A stretch of 64,000 bases of DNA from Tyto alba (Eukaryota > Chordata > Aves > Strigiformes > Tytonidae), in the NCBI RefSeq assembly GCF_018691265.1, contig NW_024881278.1, forward strand, positions 5,825,501-5,889,500, read 5' to 3'. A program made the position numbers and the translations under genes. The notes under the pieces are model-generated. The model was not told the origin of the DNA. It saw only the letters and a program-made list of their open reading frames with translations, and did not search any database. This document shows positions 13,120-25,701 of this stretch, in pieces. Each line of letters opens with the position of its first letter. Position 1 is the first letter of the stretch.

Positions 13120-13440
13120 CAATACAATATGCTGCGAATTGCAGATGCGTGTGCAGTAATGCCGTGAATACATTAGCTTCCCGTGTTGTCAAGGCAAGTG
13201 ACAGCGGCTGACTGAAATCCAGAAAGGAGCTACTGTCAGCGCGGCGCTCGCCCGGGCAAAGTCACATCGCTCCTAATAACAAAGTCTATTCCGTTTACAT
13301 CTGACATGGTGATCGAGAGGCTCTCGTTTGGGGAATTTTATTTATTTTGACCCGGGGAAGTCCACTGAGCTGCTCGATCAGGCTCCAGCCTCCTGCCATG
13401 GCAATTAGACAAACTCATCCACGCTGTTCCATCAGTAGGA
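13120..13440. promoter_or_regulatory. Possible conserved element with mixed GC
   Basis: A unique stretch combining a CpG-bearing core (13235-13270) with AT-rich flanks, a small CGAGAG/CTCTCG inverted motif near 13313-13326 and CAATTAG at about 13403. There is no open frame of note. It looks unlike the surrounding neutral sequence, but only cross-species alignment could confirm an enhancer. Confidence 0.25.
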
Positions 13441-14560
13441 CTGAATTTTCTGTGCCTCTCTTCCCTTCCAGTAACTTTTTTCCTTCCTGATGGGCTTTAC
13501 CGTAGAAAGGACAAAAAGAAAAGCACAGGAGTAAATAGATAAAGATCTTTTGGAGCTGTGTCTTGGACGCTCCGACCATCAGTGAAGAAAGGGTTATTTC
13601 ACGAGGGGCACTGAGTCACAAAGTCTGTAGTTTTGTGCCTACAACTGCGCGCCAGTCTGTGCAGAAAAGGGACTGCCAGCCCCCAGTTTCTTTTTCCTTG
13701 TGCTGTGCACGTCCCCAGGAAAACCCTTCAAAGGCTAAATCAGTAGATTTAGTCCGTGTCCCAGTTTGATTAAGGCAGGTCTGTATGTGACTTACCCTGT
13801 GCCGAACATATCCAAGGCAGGAAGGTAAACATCCCATTGTGCTGGATTTGATGAAAGAAAATCCTGGAAAACGTTGTACTTGTCTAAGAAAACTGCCAGA
13901 GGCAGATTATTAGGTCTGAATTAAAATGCAGACGAGATTCATTAAATTGTTGACCCTGCCCCCTCCAAAAAAAAGTCAGGTTGCCATCTTAAATTGACAG
14001 CATTAGAGACAAATTATGTGCACTGATTAATAAGTGTGGGCTAAATTATGGCTCAGAGAGCGGGTGGAGTGCTGAGGGAACAGGAACGAGGGAAGGAGCG
14101 GAGGAGGCGAAAGCCATCCTGCCTGCGGGGATGGGGCAGTGCCAAGGGCTGGGGGGTCCTGTGGCACCTGGGCTGCAGGGGGCGAGGCAAAGGATGATCG
14201 ATGGGGGGGCAGGAGGAAGGAGCTGAGCCTCCTCCAAGGATCCCGATCCCTCTGGGAGGGAGAGCGATGGCCACACGGCACCCTCTGTGCAGCGGTTTGC
14301 CAGCATGCTCCCCTGGGACAGCAGTGGTGGGGAGGAGTGGTGAGCTCAGGGACTATGTCACCCCTCTTCTTTGGGTAGAGAGAACTTATAACTTAAAAAA
14401 AGAAGGAAATAACCACCCAAACCTTGGGAGGGTTGGATTTAAGAAGTTAAGAAAGGAAGGGTAAATGGGAGACTTGAGAAGCCAATTTTCATCACAGTGG
14501 GGAAAAAAAAAATACTGACCATTTCACCAGACAAAAAAGGAAAAAGGCAGGCATAACAGT
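13441..14560. other. Non-coding; includes a GC-rich patch
   Basis: 14040-14360 is a G-rich patch with overlapping chance frames on both strands. A CTCF-like match lies inside it (14173-14186). The remainder is unique AT-leaning sequence without a gene. Confidence 0.5.
14173..14186 (+). promoter_or_regulatory. CTCF-like motif
   Basis: CTGCAGGGGGCGAG fits the AGG-NGGC core of the CTCF consensus with mismatches at the left edge. The G-rich context raises the chance of a coincidental match. Confidence 0.3.
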
Positions 14561-15180
14561 ATGTGTATTACTCACAAGACATAATTCTCTGAAAATACTA
14601 TGACCGGTACATAAATAGCAGAATGAATGTTATTAACATGTTAATTTTACTAACCCTTTAACCTATTGATTAGCCAAACAGAAGGAAACAGCATCTTTTC
14701 ATGCTTCTTCCCCCCTCGTTCCCCCCCCCCCCCCAGCCTTTCATATAATTGGATTCAAATTCACATCTGTAGCTACTAAACCAATGTTTTCAACCTTTCT
14801 TCTACACCTCCCCACCCCCAACTGTTTAACCTCCCATCTCCAGCTCTGGCATAAATGTAAGCCTTTATTTGTGAATATTCCGATAAGCACTTTGCCTCCA
14901 ACTATATTGTTCAAGTACCAGCATCATTGTTACAGCTGTAATTGTTACTATCAAGACACAGTTCTTTGTAATTAGAAAGTCAAGATGGTATTCAGCAGTA
15001 TGGCAGCACAGATTCTCATTTGTTAGGCTATTAGAAAAAAATGTTTACAGAGAAAACAGTGTCATTGTTTAGTGCTCTTAATTGACCATCTGCCTGGTAA
15101 AGAAATGTCCAAAGAAGGATAAATAAGACTATAGTACACTTATTTATTTATTTTCTTTGTGCAATGAGTAAATTAGGAAA
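14561..15180. promoter_or_regulatory. AT-rich blocks with homeodomain-type motifs; C14 run
   Basis: 14590-14680 and 14870-15140 are unique, AT-rich and dense in TAAT/ATTA-type cores. They are separated by a 14-C run (14721-14734) and T/C-rich sequence. Candidate conserved non-coding elements by composition only. Confidence 0.25.
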
Positions 15181-18100
15181 AGCAACAGCAGATCCAAACT
15201 AGACAAGACATTGCTAAATCAGGCTGCAAGTGAAATCATGTCATGAATACATTAACTTTTATTTCTCTCAGTGTCAAGACTCATGTCTGCATCTTCCTCA
15301 AAGTTTGTTGGGAAGAAAAAGGAGGCCAGATCTTGGTGGGCACTGTGGAGTTGACAGCATTCATCTTTTAACAAAGTCAAGCATATGCTGCTTTGAGTGC
15401 AGCATCTTTGCATGCTCAATGACGTGTTTAATGTCACCTTTCCCACTGTAAATCATCCCTGAGTAAATCCACAAGGGAGAGTGGTAGTAGGAATTAAGCA
15501 GGAGAGAAATAAAATTCATGACCATGTGGTTCTATCTCAGGGAATTTGGTACGTATTGACAAGAGAGATTCACACCTGACGGGGCCGAGAGCTAATTTGT
15601 AGTAGAGCTGTTTATCTTCTGCTTGAAAGGAATGCTTTTTCATATTTAATGTGCATTTTCCTCATCTCTGTGTGCGTATGTGTTTGTGATTTAACATGGC
15701 TAAGGGTACATCTGGTTTTGCTGCTTGGCAAAAATGTAGTTTCAAATTCTGGGCTAATTCAAAATTCTGGGTTTTTTCCTATGAAAAAGTAAAGGAGGGG
15801 CATTTGGTCTTCAAAAACCAGATTTGGTGTTTTCATTGCACAGGGCACTGTCTTAGGTAGGCAGAATTTGATCTGTTCCTGCAACATTTGTTTACAGTTT
15901 TGAAATGAGAAATGAAAAAAACCCAACAGTATTACAATACTAAACCAATATGGTGAATGACCAAACTGATCTTTTGTACTATTTGTCTTCCAACATTCCA
16001 GGTGGAAATAATCCAGTACATTTATATGTTGATTTATTACAGTGAGGAGTAAAAAAAAACCCGATAGAAACAATAGCAAAAAAAGGAAGGAAAAAGAGGA
16101 ATGAACTAAAAAAAGTAAAAATAATATTAAAAAATAGTAATAATTTATCAAAATATTACATTCCAATTTTGCCAGTTTCCACGAGGACGCCAGTAGTGGG
16201 AACCCCAGTTCTGCCTCCTCCAGGGCCATGGCAGTGGCCGTGGAGAGGTGCAGCCACTCGGATGGGGGCGGGGGACAGAGACCACCCCCCTCACAGCAGT
16301 TAGCAGCGTGACTGTGGTGATGAGGCCGGTAGGTAAAATGTCCTCGTACGTAAAAAGCTGACAGTGTTTTAGCCATCAGTTCCCACAATGAGAAATGCAC
16401 TAATGGCTTCAAAGTGAATTTTCTGTCCATAAAACCACTCCTTTGATGCCTTCACCTAATTCCTCAGAGACATTGTCCCTTGTCCATCTGTTCTTACTGA
16501 AACCTTCCTTTTTTCCATCTCCCCTGTCTCCAGCTATAAATACTGACCCTAATAGTTTTTGTTTCATTTTCTTCTCTAAATACATACTTTTGTACACAGA
16601 TTCTTCTTCCGTTTTGAGGGAGTACCTCAAAATCTTGCTTTCCTGACTGCTGGCTTTTGAGAAGGGGTGATAGCTAATGGAATCTAGCTATCATTTGTCT
16701 TAAAACCACCAACATATAATATATTGCTTCTAAATTAAAAATTGTATTTCCCTCCCATTTCTGGAGATCTTTCATTAGTGGCAACTACATTTTTTCGGAG
16801 AGCAATGACCCATCTTTTAACCAAGTTTTTTTCTTTCCAGTAGGGAATATAACATATATTAACTTCCATCAGCAGATGCAGGAAGGTGAGAGGTGTGCAG
16901 GGCTTTCAGGGTACTGCACCTTTTTCCTGACCTAGAGACACTCAAATTTATGTGGTCCAAAGTCTTTCTTTTAAATCTTCTGAACTGGAACTGGGGGAAG
17001 TAGAGATATCCAACCCTACCGACATTGAAAAGCCTGCTCAGATAGCTTCTTGCTTGCACATGCTGACATCCCCCTGCACGCTGCCCGTTTCACTTATTGC
17101 TGTATCCGTTTCGATCGTGGTATAATAATGACTCCTTGAAGGTGCCGTTACAGACTGTGTCTGTACCCATTTCCACAGCACTAGCTGTATGTGCTAGTCC
17201 CCGTCTGTCAGCATGTACCTCGCTAGGGTGGGTGCTTGTACACTGAGCCTATACCTGCAGGTTGTCTGCACGTGCCTTGGAGTACCAAGCAGAATAAGTG
17301 GCTCAGAAAAATGTGATTGACACCAGTACTTTTAAGCTCATGCATGTCTCGCTACTTGTTCAATTTGTTTAGTCCAGTGGTCTCCTTTATTAGGAGCCTT
17401 AGGGTTTTTCTTTTGATTTGGCAGGATGATTATAATGAGAGCTCCTTAGTGCTACTACACCAGGGTATCTGCCCACTTGCTCTCAGCCTCCGCTGTATAG
17501 CTTGTGATTAATGTAAAACAGTCAGATGCCCTTCAGATCAATCGAATTTGGGGATTCTATTATAAACACGAAAAGCGTGCTGACCGCACAAAGCCCTTGG
17601 TGGTACCAATTAAAGACAGCATCATTCAGAGTTGGCACTTCTCATGCCGCTGCTGATCTTTTTCTTTTTCTTTTTTCTTCTCACTGCAAATCTTTTCCAC
17701 GGCAGTGGTGGCCCCTCCACCACCATGCACCTGTGCCACGCTCCAGCCCCAAGGCACGACTTCCTTGAGTAGTGGGGAAACACCTTGCCTTCCCCTCTGG
17801 CTGCCCAATTTCTGTGCCCCCGAGCTAGCCCTCCATCTGCCCAGGCATGAGCAATGGGATTTAAGTACGACGTCTCTTTGTGTTGCCATGCAGGGATGGG
17901 GAGTGTTTCCTGGACCGCCCCTAGCAGAAAGCCCTGTGGTGTCCTTTCCCCGCTGGTGCAGTGGCTCCGGGCTGCTACTGCTGATCATTTGTCAAATTTC
18001 TCAGTAAGACCGCGGCTTCTCAACATTATCTTTTTATTCCAGTCTATATTCCAAGTATTCCATGAATGTCACAAGTGAAGAGCTGGATTATTCGCCAAGT

Positions 18101-19360
18101 GTCCAGTGTTAAATCCTATTTACATGCAAAAGTTGTACCAGCTTACCCTGAGGTTAAATCAGTGCAAACCCCTTCTGTGAGGACTCTTCTAAACTAATGA
18201 GAATGACCTCCCATAATTTCTTTAATTAAAGAACAACAACCACCTAAATCAAGATAAAACATGCTTCATATTAAATAAGGTTGGCCAAGCAAAGGGTTTT
18301 GCATTGCTTGAAACGCTGACTACAGTTTTTACACTGACTGAATTATGAGAGCGTGTTGGGCAGAGCAAGTCTCAGCTCTGGTTCCTGACTTCTGGTCGAG
18401 CAGCTGCAGCAGTGAGATGGTGTCACACCTGCCCCCACCGAAGTCAACAGAGGTTTTGCCTCTGCCTGTGAGGTGGCCAAGGTCTCTCTCTCCAACATAC
18501 GCATTTTGTGTTAAATCCCATGCACCGCTTCTGAAGTTCCACAAATTCGTATCAGGTGTCTGGTTGAAGACAAAGTGTTATTTTTCATGAAAGTTACTCC
18601 CCTTGCCCCACTCTGTGTTTGCCAGAAAGGAATAAAACTGCACCATACAAGAGCAGAGAGAAGAGTAATTTATTTCTGAAATTTTATCTTCCAGTGTCAG
18701 GCTCTTTCTTGCATAAGGTTCTCCGTAAATCTGGGGTGCTGTGACTCTGGTCTATTCACCCTCTGTCTACAACATATACTCCAATGGCACTTCTTGCTTA
18801 ATGGACTATAAGGAATTGAGGAACCCCTATGTAGCAAAAAAAAAAAAAAAAATACAGGTTTCTTATTTCTCTGCTCATTTCTTTAAAAAATGACCTTTAA
18901 AAGCTACTTAGATGGCACTTTTCAGTCATGAAGGCAATGGCTATCGTCCTTCCTTTCATTGCTGATTCAGGAAACCGCTGAGCACAGAAGTAGAGTTGTT
19001 TTCCACCCAACAACAACAATCTCATCCCAAATCTTGCCACCATCCAAGAAGATCACCTTGTTTATCTCAAGAGATCCCCTTCTAATCCAGCTGTTTTCCA
19101 AGTCTGTCCTGAGAGATGATTATTCAGCTGCTTTTCACAGACCTGAGCCCTTCACTTGCTCAAATCGCCCGTTCATGTGGGGTCGGTCTCTCCCCATCGG
19201 TGCTCAGACCCTCCTGGAAGGGGCTCTATGCCCAGCGAAGCCAGCCTGAAAAGTTGCCCCATGAGGCTACGGGACATCAGTGGTGTTTGCTGTGTCTGTG
19301 TCTTACTGTAACGAGAACCTGGTGAACCAAATCACTGTGACTAATCCTAGCAGAAAATGT
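15181..19360. other. Non-coding unique sequence
   Basis: No gene is recognised. The 223-codon minus-strand frame at 15759-16430 encodes long runs of F, L, Y and S opposite an A-rich plus strand (16050-16160), so it is a composition artefact. There is an A18 run at 18836-18853 and a possible old repeat fragment at 18432-18480. Confidence 0.5.
18432..18480. repeat. Possible fragment of an old amniote interspersed repeat
   Basis: The segment with GAAGTCAACAGAGGTTTTGC resembles a widespread old amniote repeat whose copies carry a GAAGTCAATGGGAGTTTTGCC-like core. I recall the motif but not a reliable family name. The match is short and partial. Confidence 0.3.
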
Positions 19361-20115
19361 GGGCAAAACTGGAATGTGATTTTCTTCTCAATCAATATTA
19401 TGGAGCTCCCACCAATCTTTTCATAATGTTTTATTCATGGATGAAAAGATACTAGGGTCCCAATATATTGTAGTCATTCATGTTTAGACCTGTAAATGAA
19501 CCCAAAAATAATCGTAATGTTTTGTTGCCTGCTACACGTAGAGTCTACACTCAGCTTACTAGTATATAAATTAAAGATAAACTGCATTTAATCCTATTAA
19601 GCATTAAAAAGTAAGCAAACAAATAGACTAACAAAATATAGTGGGATGGCAGAAAAAGAAAATAAGCTCAGAAAATAATTGGTTCTCAGGAAGTTAATGA
19701 AAGTTTGTAGTATGCTTTTTATATGAATAGAGTTCAGAAGAGATTATTTTTTTGAAGTGTTACTCACAAATCTCCCATATCCACAATAGATCTTTTGTTA
19801 ACTGTACCTGCACATTTATTGTGTATGACAGCCTAATAAAATGAAGTCATTTTAATAAACATTGTATCAGAATATCCTATCTTCTATGTGGCAATGCGAA
19901 TTTTCACTACTGAAGGAAACATTTAACATTCTCACCATTTTAATACTTTTAATAAATATTTGCAATTCCTGTGATAACGCATAATGGCAGAAAAATGCAT
20001 TGCCTCCAAAATTTATGTGGCTGCTGGCAGGTGGCCATTTTCCAATTTTCTGTCTTGCTAATATACATTTATTATGTATTTCGAAGGGCTTTTTTTTTTT
20101 TTTTTTTTCTTCCAG
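19361..20115. promoter_or_regulatory. AT-rich unique block, possible conserved element, ending in a T19 tract
   Basis: 19370-20080 is unique, AT-rich and rich in TAAT/ATTA-type words, with little simple sequence. A 19-T run (20090-20108) followed by CTTCCAG forms a strong splice-acceptor-like end at 20115. It could be regulatory or intronic sequence. Confidence 0.25.
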
Positions 20116-20367
20116 TATTTGGCTTGCCATAAAATTGCTATTTCTTTTACAAGAGAAAGCGCTCGTGAGAAAGAAATTCCAATTGAACCTAAAACTGACA
20201 AACGGACATCTGCTGGCCAAGCCAGAGAAGAAAAGCATTTGCCCGACGTAGCTCCCGGTTTGTTCCCTTCCCATCAGCTGAAGCCACAACACGTTTGGAT
20301 CAGAGAGTCATGTTCCGAACTGATAACAAGAATCAGTTCTCACTTAGTAATATTTTCTGAAGTGTGA
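20116..20367 (+). other. Exon-like open segment, product unrecognised
   Basis: Directly after a long pyrimidine tract ending in CAG, the frame stays open for 83 codons to a TGA at 20365-20367. The predicted peptide is hydrophilic and well mixed, with charged stretches around residues 14-42. It has no run of one residue and no domain I recognise. No AATAAA follows closely and no partner exon is identified. It may be a terminal exon, part of a long non-coding RNA, or chance. Confidence 0.2.
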
Positions 20368-20370
20368 CAT

Positions 20371-20437
20371 TGCATTGCATCATGTAACGCATGACATGAC
20401 ATGAAATAAGATAATGTTACATGATAGGTTATGACAT
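20371..20437. repeat. ATGAC-type tandem repeat with a 10-bp inverted repeat
   Basis: CATGACATGACATGA forms a small pentamer tandem array around 20389-20404. Arms ATCATGTAAC (20379-20388) and GTTACATGAT (20416-20425) are exact reverse complements that flank it. Together they make a compact structured simple-sequence patch. Confidence 0.65.
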
Positions 20438-21690
20438 AGGGAAAGAGGATGCAAGTTAATATTATGTATTACATATTTTTTTTTTTTTCTAAATTATTGG
20501 ATCAGAGCGTATGATGAGCTGTGAGTGGTCTGTCCTATTCTGGCTTTATACAACAGGCATCGTTACAGTATCTGAGCATCCACCAGCAGATAATTAAGCC
20601 TCTATTGACAGCTGAAATCCTTGAATCTTTCAATAAGCACATATCGTTCTCTCTATTTAAGTAGTAGTATTCATTTGAAGAGCAAAGGAGCAGTGACTCT
20701 CTAAGTATGAAGCATAAACAGACAGGCAATAAGAAGTGGTAAAACTACTAAAATGATATATACTTATCCTCTAAATGGAAGGAAGCTGATTTTGTAAAAC
20801 TCTTTATTGCATTCATAACAAAGCAGGGGATGTCCTATATCACAGTGCATGTGCTTCCTGAAGATCCTTTCTGGTAGCAAATGATGTTCAGAGAGCGCGA
20901 TTTGTTATCAGAGTGCTATTTGTGATGGCCAAGATAGAAGGGCACTGAATAAATATCTATAGCTCTCAGGAACTGAAACATGATGGTGCAATAGATGGAA
21001 AGAAATATCTCAAATAAGCAGAGGAACAGAACCTCCCTACCAAAGGTGACTGCAAATTCAATGGCTTTTCCTTTTTTTTTTTCAAAGCTGAAGCAACAGG
21101 ATAATCCAAATTAATAATACACAGTGATGGAAAGGAGAAGATTGCTACGTGCCTAAGCAGGAAGTGGTATGTTGGGGATTTTTTTTCCTCCTCATGTGCA
21201 TGACAGGGATTTTTTTATTAATGAGAGCTGTGTAAAACAAGACCAGCTAGGAGGCTTTTTCAGACTTCCCTGCCAATGAAGCCTGGGGCAGATTAGGATT
21301 ATTCCTTTTTAGCATTGCTCACAGGTAAAGCACGGGCATGTAGCCACTAGTAGGCCGATTCTATTGAGAGGACACGATATATGCAGCATTGTGAAAATGA
21401 AACTTGGGCTACTTACACATTATTAACGGTGTGAACACCTTCCCTCACCCCCACCCTCTGACTGAATTAAACTTCCTCTCTTTGTGACACACACTAACAA
21501 ATGTAGGGATAGTATGAAGAAGTAATTGCACAAAACACCAACGTGCCGTGGTTGCCCTGTGGTTGGATTTTCAGAAGTGCTGAGCACCTGCTGTTCCCAA
21601 CAACTTTAGAAAGAAAACGCATATTTAGTGCCCTGGCAACAGGGAGGTAGAGTTTCGGACCCCACTGGCCAAAGCTCTGCTGGTGTCTTG
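20438..21690. other. Non-coding unique sequence
   Basis: Apart from a T13 run (20476-20488) and T runs near 21071 and 21180, this is unique AT-leaning sequence. No gene, RNA or repeat is recognised. Confidence 0.5.
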
Positions 21691-22000
21691 GTGCCCTGGA
21701 AATGATTTCTCGGGTAGGATACAGCGTGGCTTACCGACCACGTGGGGGACATGCGCAAAAATTAAAAATTGATGGGAGATTTGTAATGAATTAGGAGTTA
21801 AAGGTACAGAGTGTTTTTCTTATATATAATTTATATTTATCTGCTGTCAGACTGCATTCCACTTATCCTGGCCCCGTTCCAATAATGCATTAGCATTACT
21901 GCAATTAGTGTGAGAAAAATTAGGTTTCTTCAATCAGTATTTCACTAGGACTTTAGGACCTCTGCAGCAGGTGACAGCACTTCTTGCCAAGATGCACAAA
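21691..22000. promoter_or_regulatory. Candidate enhancer block with paired homeodomain sites
   Basis: A CACGTG E-box lies near 21740. The core 21881-21910 holds the palindrome TAATGCATTA (21883-21892), then GCATTA and CAATTAG, so four homeodomain-like cores fall within 30 bases. The surroundings are AT-rich and unique. The motif cluster is what I see; the enhancer role is inference. Confidence 0.35.
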
Positions 22001-23304
22001 TAGATGGACCATTAAGGCTGATTTCTGATGCCGATTTGTGGTATTCCTCTTCTCTATCTATTATTTTTCTTTGATTAAATTAATTCTTGAAATGATACAT
22101 ACAGCCTCCCTAGCAAAGGAGAAAGCCTGCCCCGTGTCTGTGCTCACGTCAGGAAAGGTAGATTTGCTTCATCCGATACCGTTCAATGCGCTCAAGAAAG
22201 AACTTCTAGGCCATAAAGAAGGAAGTGACAAAAATATGGTTTGTTTTGGCCCCTTCCATGCGCTTGGGCACGTCCGGGGGCGCAGTCCCGCCTCGCCGCG
22301 GCTGCTCCCTGGGCAGCAGAGGAGCTGCAAGCGCGGGACAGGGCGCGTGGCCGCGGCCGTGCCCACTAAGCCTTTCTGCAAAGGATCGCTGCATCTTCAG
22401 CGCCTGTTTTGAAAAAAAAGGGGCCAGACCCCACCAATTTTGTCTTTTTTTCCCCTGGTGCGGGTCTTACAGATAAATATATCGATGCCGGTGGCAGGTA
22501 TAGACAGGCTGGCATTTGCTGAACCGACATTGGCTCAGTGAAGCTTGGCAGGCTCAGTTAGGTGGTGGTATAAAAAAAGACCAGGACCGCTTGCTTTGAT
22601 AAAAGCAAGGCTAAAAGCTCTGATTTTCACTGTCATGCCCGACAGAGTGTATTTGCTCAGGAAAAGTTGCAATTCCTGTTAGATTACTAGTTGGCATTTG
22701 CCTGTAATTCATAGAGCAATAAAGGCTACAGAGGGTCTAGTTAGGAAAAATGCAGCTGAGCAGTCTGTAATAGCTGCTGGGGCACACAGGCTGTGTTTGA
22801 GTTAATCCAGTGCCATCTTTCTTTATCTTGGTCAGACACCACATTCATGTTTTCACCAAAGCAGCAAAGTGACTTTTCATTATGCAAACTGCTGTTGCTT
22901 CTTGGTCTGGGAAGCCCTCAGAGAGGGTGGGGAGAGGGTGGCTTTCTCTTTCCCTGAGCTAAAAAAGGACAAGAGTACAAACAGTTAACTGAGAAATAGG
23001 ACTGGCTACTGTACAAGAGGTTAAATCTCTAATTTGCTGGGGAATTACGGGCAAGCTGCTTCATTGCCTGCATTTTTGTTTTTCCCTTTACTTGACCTAT
23101 GTTGGCCCCAGTTCAGGAAAGAATCGCTATTTGGAAAAGTGCTTACTGGACTTACTGTGGATGTTTCAGTGCTTTCCTGAACCAGTCCGGGAGGTGCTGC
23201 AGCACTGCATGTGTAGAGGACAAAGGCGCATTTTTCACTGATCATCATGGGCTTATGCCAGGGCTAAAATTGAAGTTTGGAAGTGGTCAGGTAGAAATTT
23301 TCTG
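22001..23304. other. Non-coding; CpG-rich patch at 22255-22385
   Basis: The patch at 22255-22385 has many CpGs in a short span and produces overlapping arginine- and proline-rich chance frames on both strands. Outside it the sequence is unique and AT-leaning. No promoter elements or gene are recognised. Confidence 0.5.
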
Positions 23305-23351
23305 TTTTTTTTTTTTGTTTGTTTTTTTGTTTGTTTGTTTGTTTGTTTTTT
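23305..23351 (+). repeat. (TTTG)n microsatellite
   Basis: A T-rich run leading into repeated TTTG units, the longest clean microsatellite in the window. It ends just before TTTAAAC. Confidence 0.9.
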
Positions 23352-23511
23352 AAACAGAAAATTAATTGTGTCTAATTCTTTTTCATGAAAAGCATCTATC
23401 TATTTTGAAACTAATTCAGCTGAAAACCATGAGAATTGGGTGCAAACTTTTCAGTTTTTCACCAGAATTTCTCAGCTGTCTGAAAAATTATGGCAGTCTT
23501 GAGTACCTATC

Positions 23512-23735
23512 CAAAACCATAATTATTTTTAATAAAGAATATTATATAATTATGTAAACTATCTTATACATATTTATACATGTTTATTTTATATATAGTT
23601 TAGATAACAAACAATTGATATATTAATAGATACGCTTGTATAAGTTATTTCTTATAGGGTGATGCTATAATATGATAATACAAATAGTATTATATAACTA
23701 TATAGAAATATATAATTAGTATTAGGCATTCAGGA
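23512..23735. repeat. Very AT-rich low-complexity island
   Basis: About 220 bases made almost entirely of A and T, with many TATA, ATAT and TTATA words and few G or C. It has the composition of a DNA-unwinding or matrix-attachment-type region, although no function can be assigned from composition. Confidence 0.7.
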
Positions 23736-25384
23736 GAAAAAATGTCATGATTTTTCTTTGCAATGGACAATATTTGAATATGGGGGTGAAGAGATGAAGG
23801 CCCCTTCTAACCCCTCCTCCTGCCATTTATGTCAGTGGCGATGTGCAGCTCAGGAAATTGCTCATGAATTCTCTGTTACTATGTGGTAGACTATTCTACA
23901 TACTTTTTTTTTTTTAAACCTAATTGATTTCTTCTTCCGGAATTTACAGCCCTGCTGCTTTTTTAGAACTGCTTTGTGGACTTTCTCTCACATAATATTT
24001 TGTTGTGATTAATCCATCTCACACTAGAGAACTGTCTGTGTTTTGTTTCCATTTATTTTATTAAGTGGAGGATACGTCATTAAGTTTTTGCGTTGCTCAT
24101 GTTCAATGCAAGTTGATAGGAACCAGGTATCTGAAGAAATGGAGAAAAGTAGATGAAAGATTCCCTGTCCCCTCATGGCTAACTTTCTCTGAAGAATTTG
24201 TGAGCGGACACAAGTGGGTGATACCATTGTTCCTCTACCAGTAAGCTAACTGTATCAGTGGCCTGAATCTTAGCGTCTTTTGATAATGATTTCCCCGCAA
24301 GAAGAATTCACATATACGTATTTCTTACTCCGGCGTGTGCATGCTGTTTCCTTAGCAATGGACTGCGTGTCATGGTCCAACTCTGCTGGGTCAGTTGTCA
24401 AAGTGCAGTAATTCACCTGAACACTTTTGGGGGAGGAGCGTGTGGGGTGTGTGCACTAGTACTTTCGAATCAGGATGCTCTCTGAAAGGGGGCGCACGGT
24501 GAGTTTTAACCCCACAGCACAAAGGTTGCCTCGGGTATGAACAGCAGGTAGACAACGGGAAACAGATTGCTAAGAAAAAGGCAAACTGCACTTTGCACAA
24601 ATGATGCACTTGATCAGTGAACCTGATCGTCATGCAGAGATTTGAACTTGTGCTGATGCTGCATCGTAGCACCTCGACCCTTTTGAACCTCAAGCCCCAA
24701 ACCTGCAGGGGAGCACGTGTGTTCCCCCCAGCAGAGATTTCATCCATGTCAGCGAGCAAGTTTTGCTTGCAAAAGATTTTTTCGGAAGGAAATTTTCATT
24801 ACAAAGGATGGCCATTAAAAAAAAAAAAAAAAAAAAAAAGCAAAACCCCACAAAAACAAGCAAAGAAAAACACCTGACAACAGGGAGAACTGTGGCACTT
24901 CTCCATGAATCCTCTTAAACTCATACATTTTATAAGTATTTAATGTGATACCTGGTAGGAGTAGACAGCTGCAGATGACTGCAACAACTTTAAAGAACAG
25001 TTTTTTCCTGTCACTTCTTTTGCAGTGCGGCCCAATAGTCTTCCTAACAGACACCGCTTGCAGAGTATCACCATTTCTCTTAGGATAATCAGTGTAGGTT
25101 GGTAATAATGCATAGCAACATACAATTAAAAATTAATAGTGAAATGATTACATTATTCTCTTCCAGCGGAAAAAACCTCCACCTTGCAACAAAGGCCTTT
25201 AAAGCACTTTGGCTGTTTTCCAAAATAGCTAATTAATACCCCACCTAGCACTACTTCTGTGAGGCAGAGGTGCTCTTGCCAGGCAGGAATTGCTAACTGT
25301 CCGTCGAGGAGCTCCGCTCAGCGTCCCTGGCACTCAGCAGTGCCGGCCCTGCCACGCCAGGAAAACCTGCTCAAACGGCAACAG
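23736..25384. other. Non-coding unique sequence
   Basis: No gene is recognised. It holds an A23 run (24817-24839) and a small GC-rich patch near 25295-25360. Open frames on the minus strand at 24391-24759 and 24815-25054 have no domain, and the latter ends in a phenylalanine run opposite the A23 tract. Confidence 0.5.
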
Positions 25385-25665
25385 CATGGCAAGTCAGTCT
25401 TTTATATTATTGAAATAATCCGTGACATTCAAAACTGAGAGACGATGCGTTGGGAAGTCTAGAGAGAGTGGATTTGCTTTCCTCAACACCAAAACAAAGG
25501 CTTTGCAATGTTACATATATTATTCTGATCACAAAAGTATCTTGCATTAGGGCTTTCAGCGTGAGATAATTGACCTTGACATTGCTTTCAGCTAAGGGCA
25601 CATAACTCTTATCACAGTGACTTATCTTCAAGAAAAGCGTGCAACTGCAAAGAATATTTACTTAC

Positions 25666-25701
<36 letters not shown>

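Noticed and set aside
15759..16430. 223-codon minus-strand open frame, the longest in the window
   Set aside because: Its centre is a run of F, L, Y and S codons opposite an A-rich plus strand, with no domain and no splice or promoter context.
24815..25054. Frame ending in a phenylalanine run, and the similar one at 39132-39395
   Set aside because: Created by A23 and A28 tracts on the plus strand.
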